This document shows, piece by piece, positions 55,936 through 64,000 of a DNA stretch of 64,000 nt. Numbering within the stretch: position 1 is the stretch's first letter; the number at the start of each line of letters is the position of its first letter. Origin of the DNA: CAWIHA01 sp963835855 (lineage in GTDB: Bacteria > Acidobacteriota > Terriglobia > Bryobacterales > Bryobacteraceae); assembly GCA_963835855.1 (NCBI GenBank), contig CAWIHA010000018.1:220923-284922 (forward strand), written 5' to 3'. Made by a program: the position numbers and the translations under genes. The notes beneath the pieces are model-generated. The model was not told the DNA's origin and ran no database searches. It saw nothing but the letters and a program-made list of their open reading frames with translations.

Positions 55936-56842
55936 GCCGCCCTAGCAAAAGTCCGCGCCAGTGCGCCGAGCAGCATCCAGACCCGCTCGGTTTTCGTGAT
56001 GGAGGGGCGCCGCGCCAGCACGCTATAGTTCTGCCGCTCGATTTTATCGAGGACGCGCATCCCGCCGCGGCTAAAGACTCGATATCGATTGCCAGCCGAC
56101 GGTCCACTAGGCGCGCCAGCGGAAGGCCTTCCACAAAGAGCTGGCGCGCTACCCCAGCCACTTCTTTCATTACCGCCCGGAACTCGGGCGTTTCGCGGCG
56201 CGCCTCCAGCGCCTCCACCGAATAGCCATGCCGCTCGATCGCTTCGAGCGGGATGTAAATGCGGCCTTTCTGGAGATCGACCGCCACGTCCTGCCAGAAA
56301 TTTGCCAGTTGCAGCGCTGTGCAGGTGGCATCGGAAAGCGCCTGCCGCCCGGCGTCGCGGTAGCCGCAAAGATACAGCACCAACCGGCCGACCGGGTTTG
56401 CCGAATACCGGCAATATCCGAACAGCTCGGAATACGTAAGGTACCTGTGAACCGTTTGATCCTGCACGAAGGCGCGAATCAGGTCTGTGAAAGGTTCCTT
56501 CGGCAGGTCGTGACGTTCCGCCGTGCCGCGCAACGCCACGAATACGGGATGCGAAGCGCGCCCCTCGTACATCGCGTCGAGCTCCCCGCGCCACCAGCCG
56601 AGGAGCCTCAAGCTTTCTTCGCTATCGCCTGTCTCGTCGCCCAGGTCGTCGGCCCAGCGGCAGAATGCGTACACGTTATAGAAATCCTGGTGCAGGCGCC
56701 GCGGCAGCAGGAACGTAACGACGTGGAAGTTCTCGTAGTGATGCGTGGCGAGCCAGCGCGTGTACCGCTCGGCTTCTTCGGGCTCGTACAGCCGGGCCAG
56801 GGCTTCGGGAGACTTCACGAATTCCTGGGGCGGCAAAAACAT
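55932..56842 (-). pseudogene. hpnC: Hydroxysqualene synthase HpnC, one frameshift near the 3' end
   Basis: About 303 residues. Trans-prenyl site motifs VYAFCRWADDLGDE and LANFWQDVAVDLQKGR are intact. At 56073-56075 one A/T is missing (CTTTAGC where CTTTTAGC is needed), which throws the last 45 codons; restored, they read RGGMRVLDKIERQNYSVL to TGA 55932, overlapping hpnD. It turns presqualene diphosphate into hydroxysqualene. Enzyme otherwise complete, so sequence error is plausible. Confidence 0.88.
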
Positions 56843-56884
56843 CGCTCGATCAATCCGGGCCTGAGCGCATCAGACCCTCGGGGA

Positions 56885-57934
56885 TCAGGGAATGATCGCG
56901 GTCTTCAAGTGACCGTTGTGGCTCATCAGGTGCCGCATGACTTCGAGGAGATTGGCGAGCGGTTCCTCGCGGTTGACGAAGTCCTGCGCGGTGATTACGC
57001 GCTTGCTGATCAGGTCGAGCGCCTTTCGGATGTGCGCGGGCGTGTGGTGAAAGCTCGCTTTGCAAGTGATCTCGGAATAATGCAGCATCGAGGTCTCGAG
57101 TGAGATCCGGCTGTCGCTCGGACATCCGCCGAAGAAATTGACCGTGCCGCCCCGGCGTACCATGCGCACGCACATCTCCCAGGTGTGCGGTTTGCCCACC
57201 GCCTCGATCGCCACGTCGGCGCCGCGCTCTCTGGTAAGGCTGCGCACCACGTCAACCGGATCGGGAAACTCGGTGGTCGAAACCAGTTCATCGGCGCCCA
57301 GCGCCGCGGCTCGCCCCAATTGCGTCCGGCGCCGGCCCAGCGCGATGACGCGCGCGCCCAAAGCCTTCGCCAAGCGCACGAACATCAGGCCGATCGGCCC
57401 CAGGCCAATCACAGCGATGGTATCGCCGGCGCGCAGGCGGGTCTCTTCAAGGCCCCGAACCACGCACGCCAGCGGTTCCAGCAGCGCCGCATCCCGGTAG
57501 CTGATGTGCGCCGGGATCTCGTACATGTTCCGCTCGACGATGCGCGATGGAATCCGGATGTACTCCGCGTACGCTCCGTTGTTGAACAGCAGGTCCTCGC
57601 ACAAGTTTTCCGAGCCGCGCTGGCAGTAATAGCAGTTCAGGCAGGGCGCCGAATTGGCGGCCACCACCCGCTGCCCGGACCGGAACTTGGCCACCTTGCC
57701 GCCAACCTCGACAACATCTCCAGCCAGTTCGTGTCCGAACACAGCGGGAGGAATAATCATCCGCGCGTGGTACCCGCGGCGGAACACCTTCACATCCGTA
57801 CCGCAGGTCAGCGCGACCTTCACCCGCACCAATACGTCTCCGTCGCCAAGCTGCGGAACAGCCACCGGTTCGACCTGCAGATTCTCTTTTCCGTATAAAA
57901 CGCCGGCCAGCATTTGGGTATTCACTATGCCCAC
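56885..57934 (-). CDS. Zinc-dependent medium-chain alcohol dehydrogenase, hopanoid operon
   Basis: 349 residues. Catalytic zinc ligands in LTCGTDVKV and FGHELAG, structural zinc site CLNCYYCQRGSENLC, and NAD(P) site VIGLGPIGLMF. It lies between the second dehydrogenase (overlapping by 10 bases) and hpnC, inside the hopanoid operon, so a hopanoid side-chain oxidoreductase is plausible. ATG 57934 or 57913 could be the start; the first retains the overlap. Confidence 0.85.
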   Translation of the reverse strand: MGIVNTQMLAGVLYGKENLQVEPVAVPQLGDGDVLVRVKVALTCGTDVKVFRRGYHARMIIPPAVFGHELAGDVVEVGGKVAKFRSGQRVVAANSAPCLNCYYCQRGSENLCEDLLFNNGAYAEYIRIPSRIVERNMYEIPAHISYRDAALLEPLACVVRGLEETRLRAGDTIAVIGLGPIGLMFVRLAKALGARVIALGRRRTQLGRAAALGADELVSTTEFPDPVDVVRSLTRERGADVAIEAVGKPHTWEMCVRMVRRGGTVNFFGGCPSDSRISLETSMLHYSEITCKASFHHTPAHIRKALDLISKRVITAQDFVNREEPLANLLEVMRHLMSHNGHLKTAIIP

Positions 57935-58980
57935 CTCTGTGGTTGAACGATGATTTTCAATGATTCCTCATTCGGGTGCATTGCTAATTCTACTCCATAA
58001 CCAATGGAGTCTAGTGGCAACCGGTGCGATATCAGATCCTCCACCCGCAGCTCGCCGCTGAATACTAGCCGCGCCGACTCTTTCTGAAGGTCCACCGACG
58101 CGCTGTAACAACCCAAAAGCGTGCGTTCTGCGACGCAAATGTCCGCTCCAGACAATTCTACATGTTCTTGATGGGAAGTTTGTGCAAATAGAAGGATTCG
58201 GCTGCCCGGCCGGGAGCAGCGGACCGCCTGCCCGACCAGCTCCGGCGCCGCCGCGGCGACCACGGCCAAGTCCGCCCCGCGCCCGTCTGTCAGCCCGGCG
58301 ACCGCGCGGGCGACCTCCGTCTGACGCGGATCCCACGATTGTTCGGCGCCAAACCGGAGCGCAAGCTGCCGCCGCCGCGAGATCGTATCCGTCGTGACTA
58401 CTCGCGCTCCGGTCCGCCGGATCAGCATCGTAAACAGGAGCCCGATCGGCCCCTGTCCGAGCACCAGCGCCAGCTCGGCCGGCTTAGGGTCAATCTGGGA
58501 CACCGCCTTGAGACACGTATTCACCGGCTCGACAAAGCACGCCCGGTCGAACGGCACGCCACTGTCGAACTTCTCGATTCCATCCCGAACGATCCAGTCC
58601 ATTACCCGGACGTATTGGGCGAAGCCCCCGCCGGCCGGCTCGAACCCGGCGGTTACGCCCACTTTCTTGTACGTAGGGCACTGCGCGTATAGCTTGCGGC
58701 GGCAGTAAAAGCATTCCCGGCACGGAATGTGATGAAAGACGATCACCTTGTCTCCCACCTCGAAGTTCCGCACGCCTGCGCCCGTGCGCACGACGACACC
58801 GGCGGTCTCGTGCCCGAAAATCCTCGGCGGAGGCAGAAGGTTGTACTCGATCTTTTTCAGGTCCGTGTGGCAGATTCCACAGCTCTCGACGCGCACGAGC
58901 AGCTCACCGTGGCCCACCTCGGGCGTCGGCACCGTCTCGAGGGCGATCGTGCTCGCGCCCTTGTAGACCGCGGCCCGCAT
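57925..58980 (-). CDS. Second zinc-dependent medium-chain alcohol dehydrogenase, hopanoid operon
   Basis: 351 residues from ATG 58980 (the frame reaches 59031 over hpnG). Zinc ligands in CGICHTDLKKIE and FGHETAG, structural site CRECFYCRRKLYAQC, Rossmann VLGQGPIGLLF. It starts 20 bases after hpnG and overlaps the next dehydrogenase. The pair shares about the same domain plan but is quite divergent, so they may form a heteromer or do successive steps. Function unassigned. Confidence 0.85.
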   Translation of the reverse strand: MRAAVYKGASTIALETVPTPEVGHGELLVRVESCGICHTDLKKIEYNLLPPPRIFGHETAGVVVRTGAGVRNFEVGDKVIVFHHIPCRECFYCRRKLYAQCPTYKKVGVTAGFEPAGGGFAQYVRVMDWIVRDGIEKFDSGVPFDRACFVEPVNTCLKAVSQIDPKPAELALVLGQGPIGLLFTMLIRRTGARVVTTDTISRRRQLALRFGAEQSWDPRQTEVARAVAGLTDGRGADLAVVAAAAPELVGQAVRCSRPGSRILLFAQTSHQEHVELSGADICVAERTLLGCYSASVDLQKESARLVFSGELRVEDLISHRLPLDSIGYGVELAMHPNEESLKIIVQPQRWA

Positions 58981-58999
58981 CCGCGCCGGCACCTTGAAA

Positions 59000-59698
59000 T
59001 CAGAACTGGCAATCAGCAAGAAAATCTCCAAGCGCCCGGGCGGCCACCCGCGCGCGCCGCTCCAGGCGGATCAGTTGCGGCAACGACCGTGCCGGCCGCC
59101 TCAGCGCGGCTCGCAGGATGCGCGGCCGGCTGTAGCGCCCGTCGGAACTGCGCAACTGTTCGAAATCCAGGCAGAATCCTTCGTCCGCTCGATCCAGCAC
59201 AACACGGACGCAATAAAACCGCAATCCGGCCTCCCCGGCCCGCTTTGCCACCGCCGCCGCTTCCATATCGACAGCCGCTGCGCCGCTGGCGCGCAATAGC
59301 CGCTTTTCCGAAGCCGATCCCACCACCCGGCCGGTTGAAATTAGTGGGCTCGTCCGGAACGCCCGTGACGTCAGCGGGACCGCGGCGCCATACTCCTCGC
59401 ATTCGCGCCGCACCGAGGACGCGACAAGGACATCGCCAACCCCGAGTGTGGCATCGAGCGCTCCGCAAAACCCGGTGCTCACGACGGCGTCCGGCCGCGA
59501 TCCGCACAGCGCCACTGCCATCGCTTCACCGGCCAGCTTCGGCCCCGGACCATTCGCAACCATCAGCAGCCGGAGTCCATCCACCTCCGCGCTGCGCGCG
59601 AAATCGACCCGCCAAGGCAGCCTTGCGACGCCGCGGCAGTGCCGCAGCAACCCGGCAAATTCGCGGCCCTCCGCTGCGATCAGCAAGATCGTTCGCAT
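59000..59698 (-). CDS. hpnG: Adenosylhopane nucleosidase/phosphorylase HpnG
   Basis: 232 residues of the MTAN/PNP phosphorylase fold: ILLIAAEGREFAGLL at the start, VVSTGFCGALD, and AAAVDMEAAAVA near the substrate site. HpnG removes adenine from adenosylhopane (made by HpnH) to give (phospho)ribosylhopane. Context between hpnA and the dehydrogenases supports this over a methylthioadenosine role. Confidence 0.85.
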   Translation of the reverse strand: MRTILLIAAEGREFAGLLRHCRGVARLPWRVDFARSAEVDGLRLLMVANGPGPKLAGEAMAVALCGSRPDAVVSTGFCGALDATLGVGDVLVASSVRRECEEYGAAVPLTSRAFRTSPLISTGRVVGSASEKRLLRASGAAAVDMEAAAVAKRAGEAGLRFYCVRVVLDRADEGFCLDFEQLRSSDGRYSRPRILRAALRRPARSLPQLIRLERRARVAARALGDFLADCQF

Positions 59699-59827
59699 TC
59701 TCTCCTGTTAGCCTTCCGAGCAGGCTCGACCTTCTGCTCCCTCGCGTGCAGGCTCAGGCATGCCCGGCTTCTGCACGCGCCGAGCCGCGCGCATGCGCAA
59801 GCAGCGCCGGCCAGCGGTCCGGCCGCA

Positions 59828-60802
59828 CTAGCAATACCCATTCGACCGGAACCACACTACCGCTCGGGCCAGCGCGTCATCAACCGGCCCCGGCGAAAAG
59901 CGCAACTCGCGCGCGGCCTTCGCGTGCGAGACGAACATCTTCTTGCGCGCCATCCGGACGGCATCGAGCGGCGCGCGCGGCTCGCGCCCGGTAATTCCAG
60001 CCCATCCGGTCGTCACCGCTCCGGCTGCCAAGGCCAGCGCGTAAGGGATCCGCCGCGCGGGCGCTTTCATTCCGCTCACGCGCTCCAGTCTCGCGAAGAT
60101 CTCCTTCAACTCCAGGTTTTCGCAGCCGAGCACGTAACGCTCGCCTGCCTTGCCGCGCTCGCAAGCAAGCAGATGCCCTTCGGCGGTGTCCCATACATCG
60201 ACCAGGTTCAGCCCAGTGTCAATGTACGCTGGCATCGCGCCCTTCAAAAAATCCAGAATGATCTTCCCTGTCGGCGTCGGCTTGAAATCGTGATCGCCGA
60301 CCGGCGCCGTCGGATTCACGATCACCACCGGCAAGCCATCCGCGGCAAACTGCCGCGCCACCTGCTCGGCCAGGAACTTCGACCTCTTGTACGCGCCGGT
60401 CATTGCGTCCAGGCTGACGGGCGTATCCTCGTCGCCTACGCCATCCTTTGGCACGCCGATCGAGCCCACCGTGCTCGTATAGACTACCCGTTCAGCGCCT
60501 GCCGCGCGCGCTGCCTGCAAAAGGTTCCGTGTGCCTTCCACGTTCGATTGGTACAACTCGCTGGGGTCGCGCGCCCACAACCGGTAGTCTGCCGCGATGT
60601 GAAATACGACCGCGCAGCCCGCGACCGCGCGCCGGAGCGATTCGGGCTCGCGCAAATCGCCGGAGACAGCTTCAACGTCCAGCTCACGCAGCTTGCTCGC
60701 TGGCCGCACCAGAGCGCGCACGCTGTGCCCCCGCTCGACCAGCTTCCGAGCGACGTGCCAACCGATAAAACCTGTTGCGCCCGTAACAAGAGTCGGCTTC
60801 AC
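59828..60802 (-). CDS. hpnA: Hopanoid-associated sugar epimerase-like protein HpnA
   Basis: 324 residues from GTG 60802 (AAGGAA upstream); the longer frame to 60919 is off-family. NAD-binding TLVTGATGFIGWHVARKL, and the SDR active site Y-x-x-x-K in AYKRSKFLAEQ with TSTVGS before it. The product is part of hopanoid clusters; its exact reaction is not settled. Follows hpnH by 124 bases. Confidence 0.88.
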   Translation of the reverse strand: MKPTLVTGATGFIGWHVARKLVERGHSVRALVRPASKLRELDVEAVSGDLREPESLRRAVAGCAVVFHIAADYRLWARDPSELYQSNVEGTRNLLQAARAAGAERVVYTSTVGSIGVPKDGVGDEDTPVSLDAMTGAYKRSKFLAEQVARQFAADGLPVVIVNPTAPVGDHDFKPTPTGKIILDFLKGAMPAYIDTGLNLVDVWDTAEGHLLACERGKAGERYVLGCENLELKEIFARLERVSGMKAPARRIPYALALAAGAVTTGWAGITGREPRAPLDAVRMARKKMFVSHAKAARELRFSPGPVDDALARAVVWFRSNGYC

Positions 60803-60926
60803 TCGCTGCCGTTCCTTAACACCGTTGGCCACCACCGGCCGCTTGCACTCGCGGTTCAGCGCCTCAATGGGCCGGGCATGCCGGCTTCCTCGGCGCGACC
60901 TCGGGGAATAGCCCTTCAATACCCTG

Positions 60927-62039
60927 TCAGCGCAAGGCCCAGCTCAGCAACTTCCAGCTATCGCCGGGCTTGGAATTGATTCCGAGAGCCGCCGATGGTT
61001 CATATCCGCAATGCACCATGCAATGCTCGCACCGCGGATCGTTGCCCTGGCCGTAGCTCTCCCACGGAGTCTTGATCATGAGGTCCTCGAACGTGTCGTA
61101 ATGCGCGTCCGTAATCAGGTAGCACGGCCCCTTCCACCCTTTCACGTTGTAAGTCGGGTTGCCCCAGGCCGTGCAAGGCAGATCACGATCGCCTTTCAGG
61201 AAATCGAGGTATGCCGGCGTGCTGTTGAGCTTGAATCGGCGGGCAAGCCGCTCGATGTCCTTGAACTTCTCGTGGACGTCATCCCGGGTGAGGAAAATCT
61301 CGCGGTCGTTGACGGCCGAGTACCCGTACCCCGGAGAAAGCATGTGCCCGTCGAGTTGGAACTGCTCCAGATACTCGAAGAGCCGCGCGATTTCTCCCAT
61401 ATCCGTTTCTTTGTACACGGTGGTGTTCGTACAGACTTTGAACCCCGCAGCCTTAGCCGCGCGAACCCCGTCGATTGCCGCGCGGAACACGCCCTTGCGC
61501 TCGACGGCGATATCGTGTGTCTCCTCCAGGCCATCCAAGTGAATGTTGAAGAAGAAGCGGGAATCGGGAGTGAACTCGCCGAGACGCTTGCGAACGAACA
61601 TCCCGTTCGTGCACAGATAAATGTGCTTATTGCGCTCGAGGATCGCTTTCGCCAGCGCGCCGATCTCCGGATAGAGCAGCGGCTCGCCGCCGCAGATCGA
61701 GACGATGGGCGCGCCGCATTCATCGACCGCGCGCAGGCACTCTTCGAGCGAGAGCCTCTCGGTGATGCTGTCCTCGTACTCGCGAATGCGCCCGCAGCCC
61801 GTGCAGGTGAGATTGCATGCATGCAGCGGTTCCAGCATCAGCACCAGGGGAAAGCGTTTTCGGATCATCGGGTGCCGGCCGCTCCCGCCGTTTCGCGGCT
61901 GGTGTTCGTCGAGAATGTGGAACGGGTTTGCGCCGTTGCTCTGGGGAGCCGCGTCCCTCTGCCACGCCGCCCTCGGATGCAACTTGTTCTTCAGGATATA
62001 GCCCGCCATGCCGGCGGTCATCGAAAGCGGAAACCTCAT
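60927..62039 (-). CDS. hpnH: Radical SAM adenosylhopane synthase HpnH
   Basis: 370 residues. The radical SAM cluster is CNLTCTGC, with SICGGEPLLYPEI after it and the C-terminal CEHCMVHCGYEPSA. It joins 5'-deoxyadenosine to diploptene to give adenosylhopane. About 35 extra residues lie between the N-terminal helix (YILKNKL) and the start of the core (KRFPLVLMLEPL). ATG 62039 overlaps the shc stop. Confidence 0.92.
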   Translation of the reverse strand: MRFPLSMTAGMAGYILKNKLHPRAAWQRDAAPQSNGANPFHILDEHQPRNGGSGRHPMIRKRFPLVLMLEPLHACNLTCTGCGRIREYEDSITERLSLEECLRAVDECGAPIVSICGGEPLLYPEIGALAKAILERNKHIYLCTNGMFVRKRLGEFTPDSRFFFNIHLDGLEETHDIAVERKGVFRAAIDGVRAAKAAGFKVCTNTTVYKETDMGEIARLFEYLEQFQLDGHMLSPGYGYSAVNDREIFLTRDDVHEKFKDIERLARRFKLNSTPAYLDFLKGDRDLPCTAWGNPTYNVKGWKGPCYLITDAHYDTFEDLMIKTPWESYGQGNDPRCEHCMVHCGYEPSAALGINSKPGDSWKLLSWALR

Positions 62040-64000
62040 GATGATTCCCCCAGCGGAAGACTGCCCGCTCCATTTCCGCCGCTGGCGCCGTTGCGCCCTT
62101 TCAAGAACGCCGAGAGCGCGAGCAGCGGAAAGGCCTGCTGGTACATGTGATAGGTGAGATAGAAGACGCGCGGGAAACCCGTGCCGGTGGCAAGTTCTTC
62201 CTTCCAGCTTCCGTCCTCGCGCTGCGTTCGAGCAGATACTCGATGCCCTTCCGCACGCTCAAGCTGGTCGAGTCGCCGCCCGCGATCAGGCCCAGAATCG
62301 CCCAAGCCGTTTGCGATGCCGTGCTCCCGGCCGGGCAGAACGCGCCGTGGTCGTAGCTGGCGCAGCTCTCGCCCCAGCCGCCGTCTGCATTCTGAATCGA
62401 TCGCAGCCATTCGCCGGCGCGCAGAACATGCGCCTCTCGCTCGTCTCACGCCGGCCGCGCGCAGGCCGCGCAGCGCCAGAAACGTTCCGTAGATGTAATC
62501 GACGCCCCAGCGGCCATACCAGCTCCCGTCCTGCTCCTGCGTCCGCAGCAGGTAAGCCACGCCGCGCCGCACCGCCGGATGATCCGGGCCCAGCCCGCAC
62601 GCCGTCGACAGCGCCTCCAGCACGCGGCCGGTGATATCCGGGACAGGTCGGATCGAGCATCGCGTTGTGATCGGCGAACGGCAGATAGCTGAGCGGCGTC
62701 CAGTTGTTATCCACATCGAACGCCGCCCAGCCGCCGTCCTTCGACTGCATACCGAGCAGCCAATTCATCGCGCGCCGCTCGGCCGATTCCTGCTCCGCAG
62801 CATCGGAAGCGCGCGTCGTGATGGAGGCCAAGCAGCACCATGGCCGTGTCGTCGATGTCGGGATAAAACTCGTTGGCGTACTCGAAATACCATCCCGAGG
62901 GCTCCAGGTTCGGCCGCTGGACGGACCAGTCACCTTTCCGCCGGACCTCTTTCGTCAGCAACCAGTCCGCAGCGTTGCGCAGGGCGTGGCGGCGGTACCG
63001 CGCCGGATTCGCCCAGCGCGAACGCGGCAATCGCCGTGTCCCACACCACCGAGAAGCAGGGCTGGAAGAAGAACCGCTCGCCGTCATCCGACCATCAAAC
63101 CGTTGAACTGCTTCTCGCGCCTCGACGCGGTGTGGGTGATCCGGCCCATAGCCGAGCACGTCCAGCGCCATGATGCTGTACATCATGGGCGGGTAAATGG
63201 CGCCCAGGCCGCCGGAATAATGTGTGCGCTCGAGCATCCAGCGCTCGCACTCCGGACCGCTTTCTTCCGGATGCCTTGGATCCCATGGCGTCTCCCAGAA
63301 CTTCAGCGCCCGGTCCGCCAGGAGAAAGAAATTCCGCCAACTGAAAATCTTCTCGTCATGCCGGTAAGAGAAAGTCGCGCCGGGCAAGAACAGTTCCTCC
63401 AGCGAGAAGCCGGCCGGCACCGGCCGCATGCGGGTTGCGCGCATACACGATGGCAAGCGGGACCACGATCGCCCGCGTCCACGATGACATCCGGTAGAGG
63501 AACTTGCCCGGCACCAGGATCATTTCCGGAGGCACCGTCGGGCAGTGCTCGCGCGGGTACAGCCCGAACAGGCTGAGGTTGATCTTGACGTAGCCGTTGG
63601 CGGCCTGAATCCCGCCGAGTGCGAGGATGCGCTCGCGGGCGCGCGCAAGCGGCGGGGCATCCACCGGCACGCCCGCAACCTTCAGCGCGAAATATGCCTT
63701 TACCGTGGCGCTGATGTCCGCCGGACCCTCCGGGTAGATGTTGAACCCTCCGTCCGGTAATTGCCGGCTTAGGATCGACCGCACCGCCCGGTCGATCTCG
63801 AAGCGGTTCGGTGGATTCCACATGCCGTTCTCCGGCGGATGCAGCCAGAGCTGCAGCAGGATGTAATCGGATTCCAGGGTTGTGTCCGCGGTCAGCTCCG
63901 CGCGCCAGTACCCTTGCGGGTCCTGCGCACGAAGCAGATATTGGGCCGCCCGCTGGCTGGCTCGTGCGGCGCTGCTCAAAAGCGCTTCACCGGTTTGAAC
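62036..64000 (-). pseudogene. shc: Squalene-hopene cyclase, several frameshifts, 5' end beyond window
   Basis: The frame is open at the right edge (residues before SSAARASQRAAQYLLRA), so the start lies outside. QW-type motifs recur, and the catalytic DxDD site is present (NEFYPDIDDTAMVLLGLHH, about 62840-62885), with the later PDITGRVLEALSTACGLG and YGRWGVDYIYGTF segments. The frame changes about seven times (near 63425, 63090, 62990, 62810, 62645, 62450, 62215), some pairs restoring it. Homology persists throughout. It cyclises squalene to hopene; as read it would be dead, but error is just as likely. Confidence 0.88.

Noticed and set aside
58729..59994. A 421-codon plus-strand frame across the dehydrogenase/hpnG region
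   Set aside because: It runs antisense to three conserved hopanoid genes and is Arg/Pro/Ala-rich low-complexity sequence.
1..64000. CRISPR arrays, tRNA or rRNA genes
   Set aside because: I looked for short regular repeats and tRNA arm motifs and saw none; the only repeats are RHS cores, IS ends and the 26-base dispersed element. A tRNAscan and CRISPR search would settle this.

Overview
The window looks like a chromosomal segment of an Acidobacteriota bacterium, most likely Bryobacterales (the Solibacter group). Reasons: high GC; a secreted protease at 40439-43552 carrying the C-terminal domain known as the Solibacter C-terminal domain (TIGR03437 type); a hopanoid operon; small secreted TonB-C-like proteins; and many IS remnants. 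No rRNA, tRNA or CRISPR array was recognised.

Layout. 1-4259: an RND efflux adaptor and pump. 4260-9528: a GT-C membrane glycosyltransferase, then an overlapping radical-SAM/GT2 pair and a zinc-ribbon protein. 9857-11698: a frameshifted B12-binding protein and a NYN-LOTUS protein. 11862-14530: an mlaE-mlaF-mlaD lipid-transport operon. 14692-16481: a broken YdjC deacetylase and an OpuBC-like binding protein. 16500-36600: an accessory island. 36602-43552: secreted hydrolases, partly broken. 43565-54997: mostly housekeeping genes (transglutaminase-like protein, AI-2E transporter, ruvX, mltG, pcm, an APC permease, folD, coaE, an HtrA protease). 55078-64000: a leftward hopanoid operon, shc-hpnH-hpnA-hpnG-ADH-ADH-hpnC-hpnD.

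The island is the most interesting part. A Sec-exported 1906-residue RHS protein is followed by four displaced copies of the 3' end of its RHS core, each fused to a different C-terminal tip. Three of the five tips (the parent tip and two orphan ones) are zincin-like, with HExxH and an apparent conserved Cys pair. Each tip but the last is followed by a small secreted or membrane protein that could be its immunity partner. The clearest pair is a zincin tip (30322-31823) followed by a secreted protein whose mature end would be Cys-Ser-Cys, as in TIMP/netrin-like metalloprotease inhibitors (31882-32427). One glycine-rich tip is split by an IS21 element and followed by a three-helix membrane protein. 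The last tip ends at an IS66 element whose two flanks come from different loci.

Single-base indels break many otherwise conserved genes (9857, 14692, 29348, 38044, hpnC, shc, the IS66 genes), and one gene has an in-frame TGA. Homology continues across each break, so residual sequencing error is a real alternative to pseudogene decay, and the raw reads should be checked.
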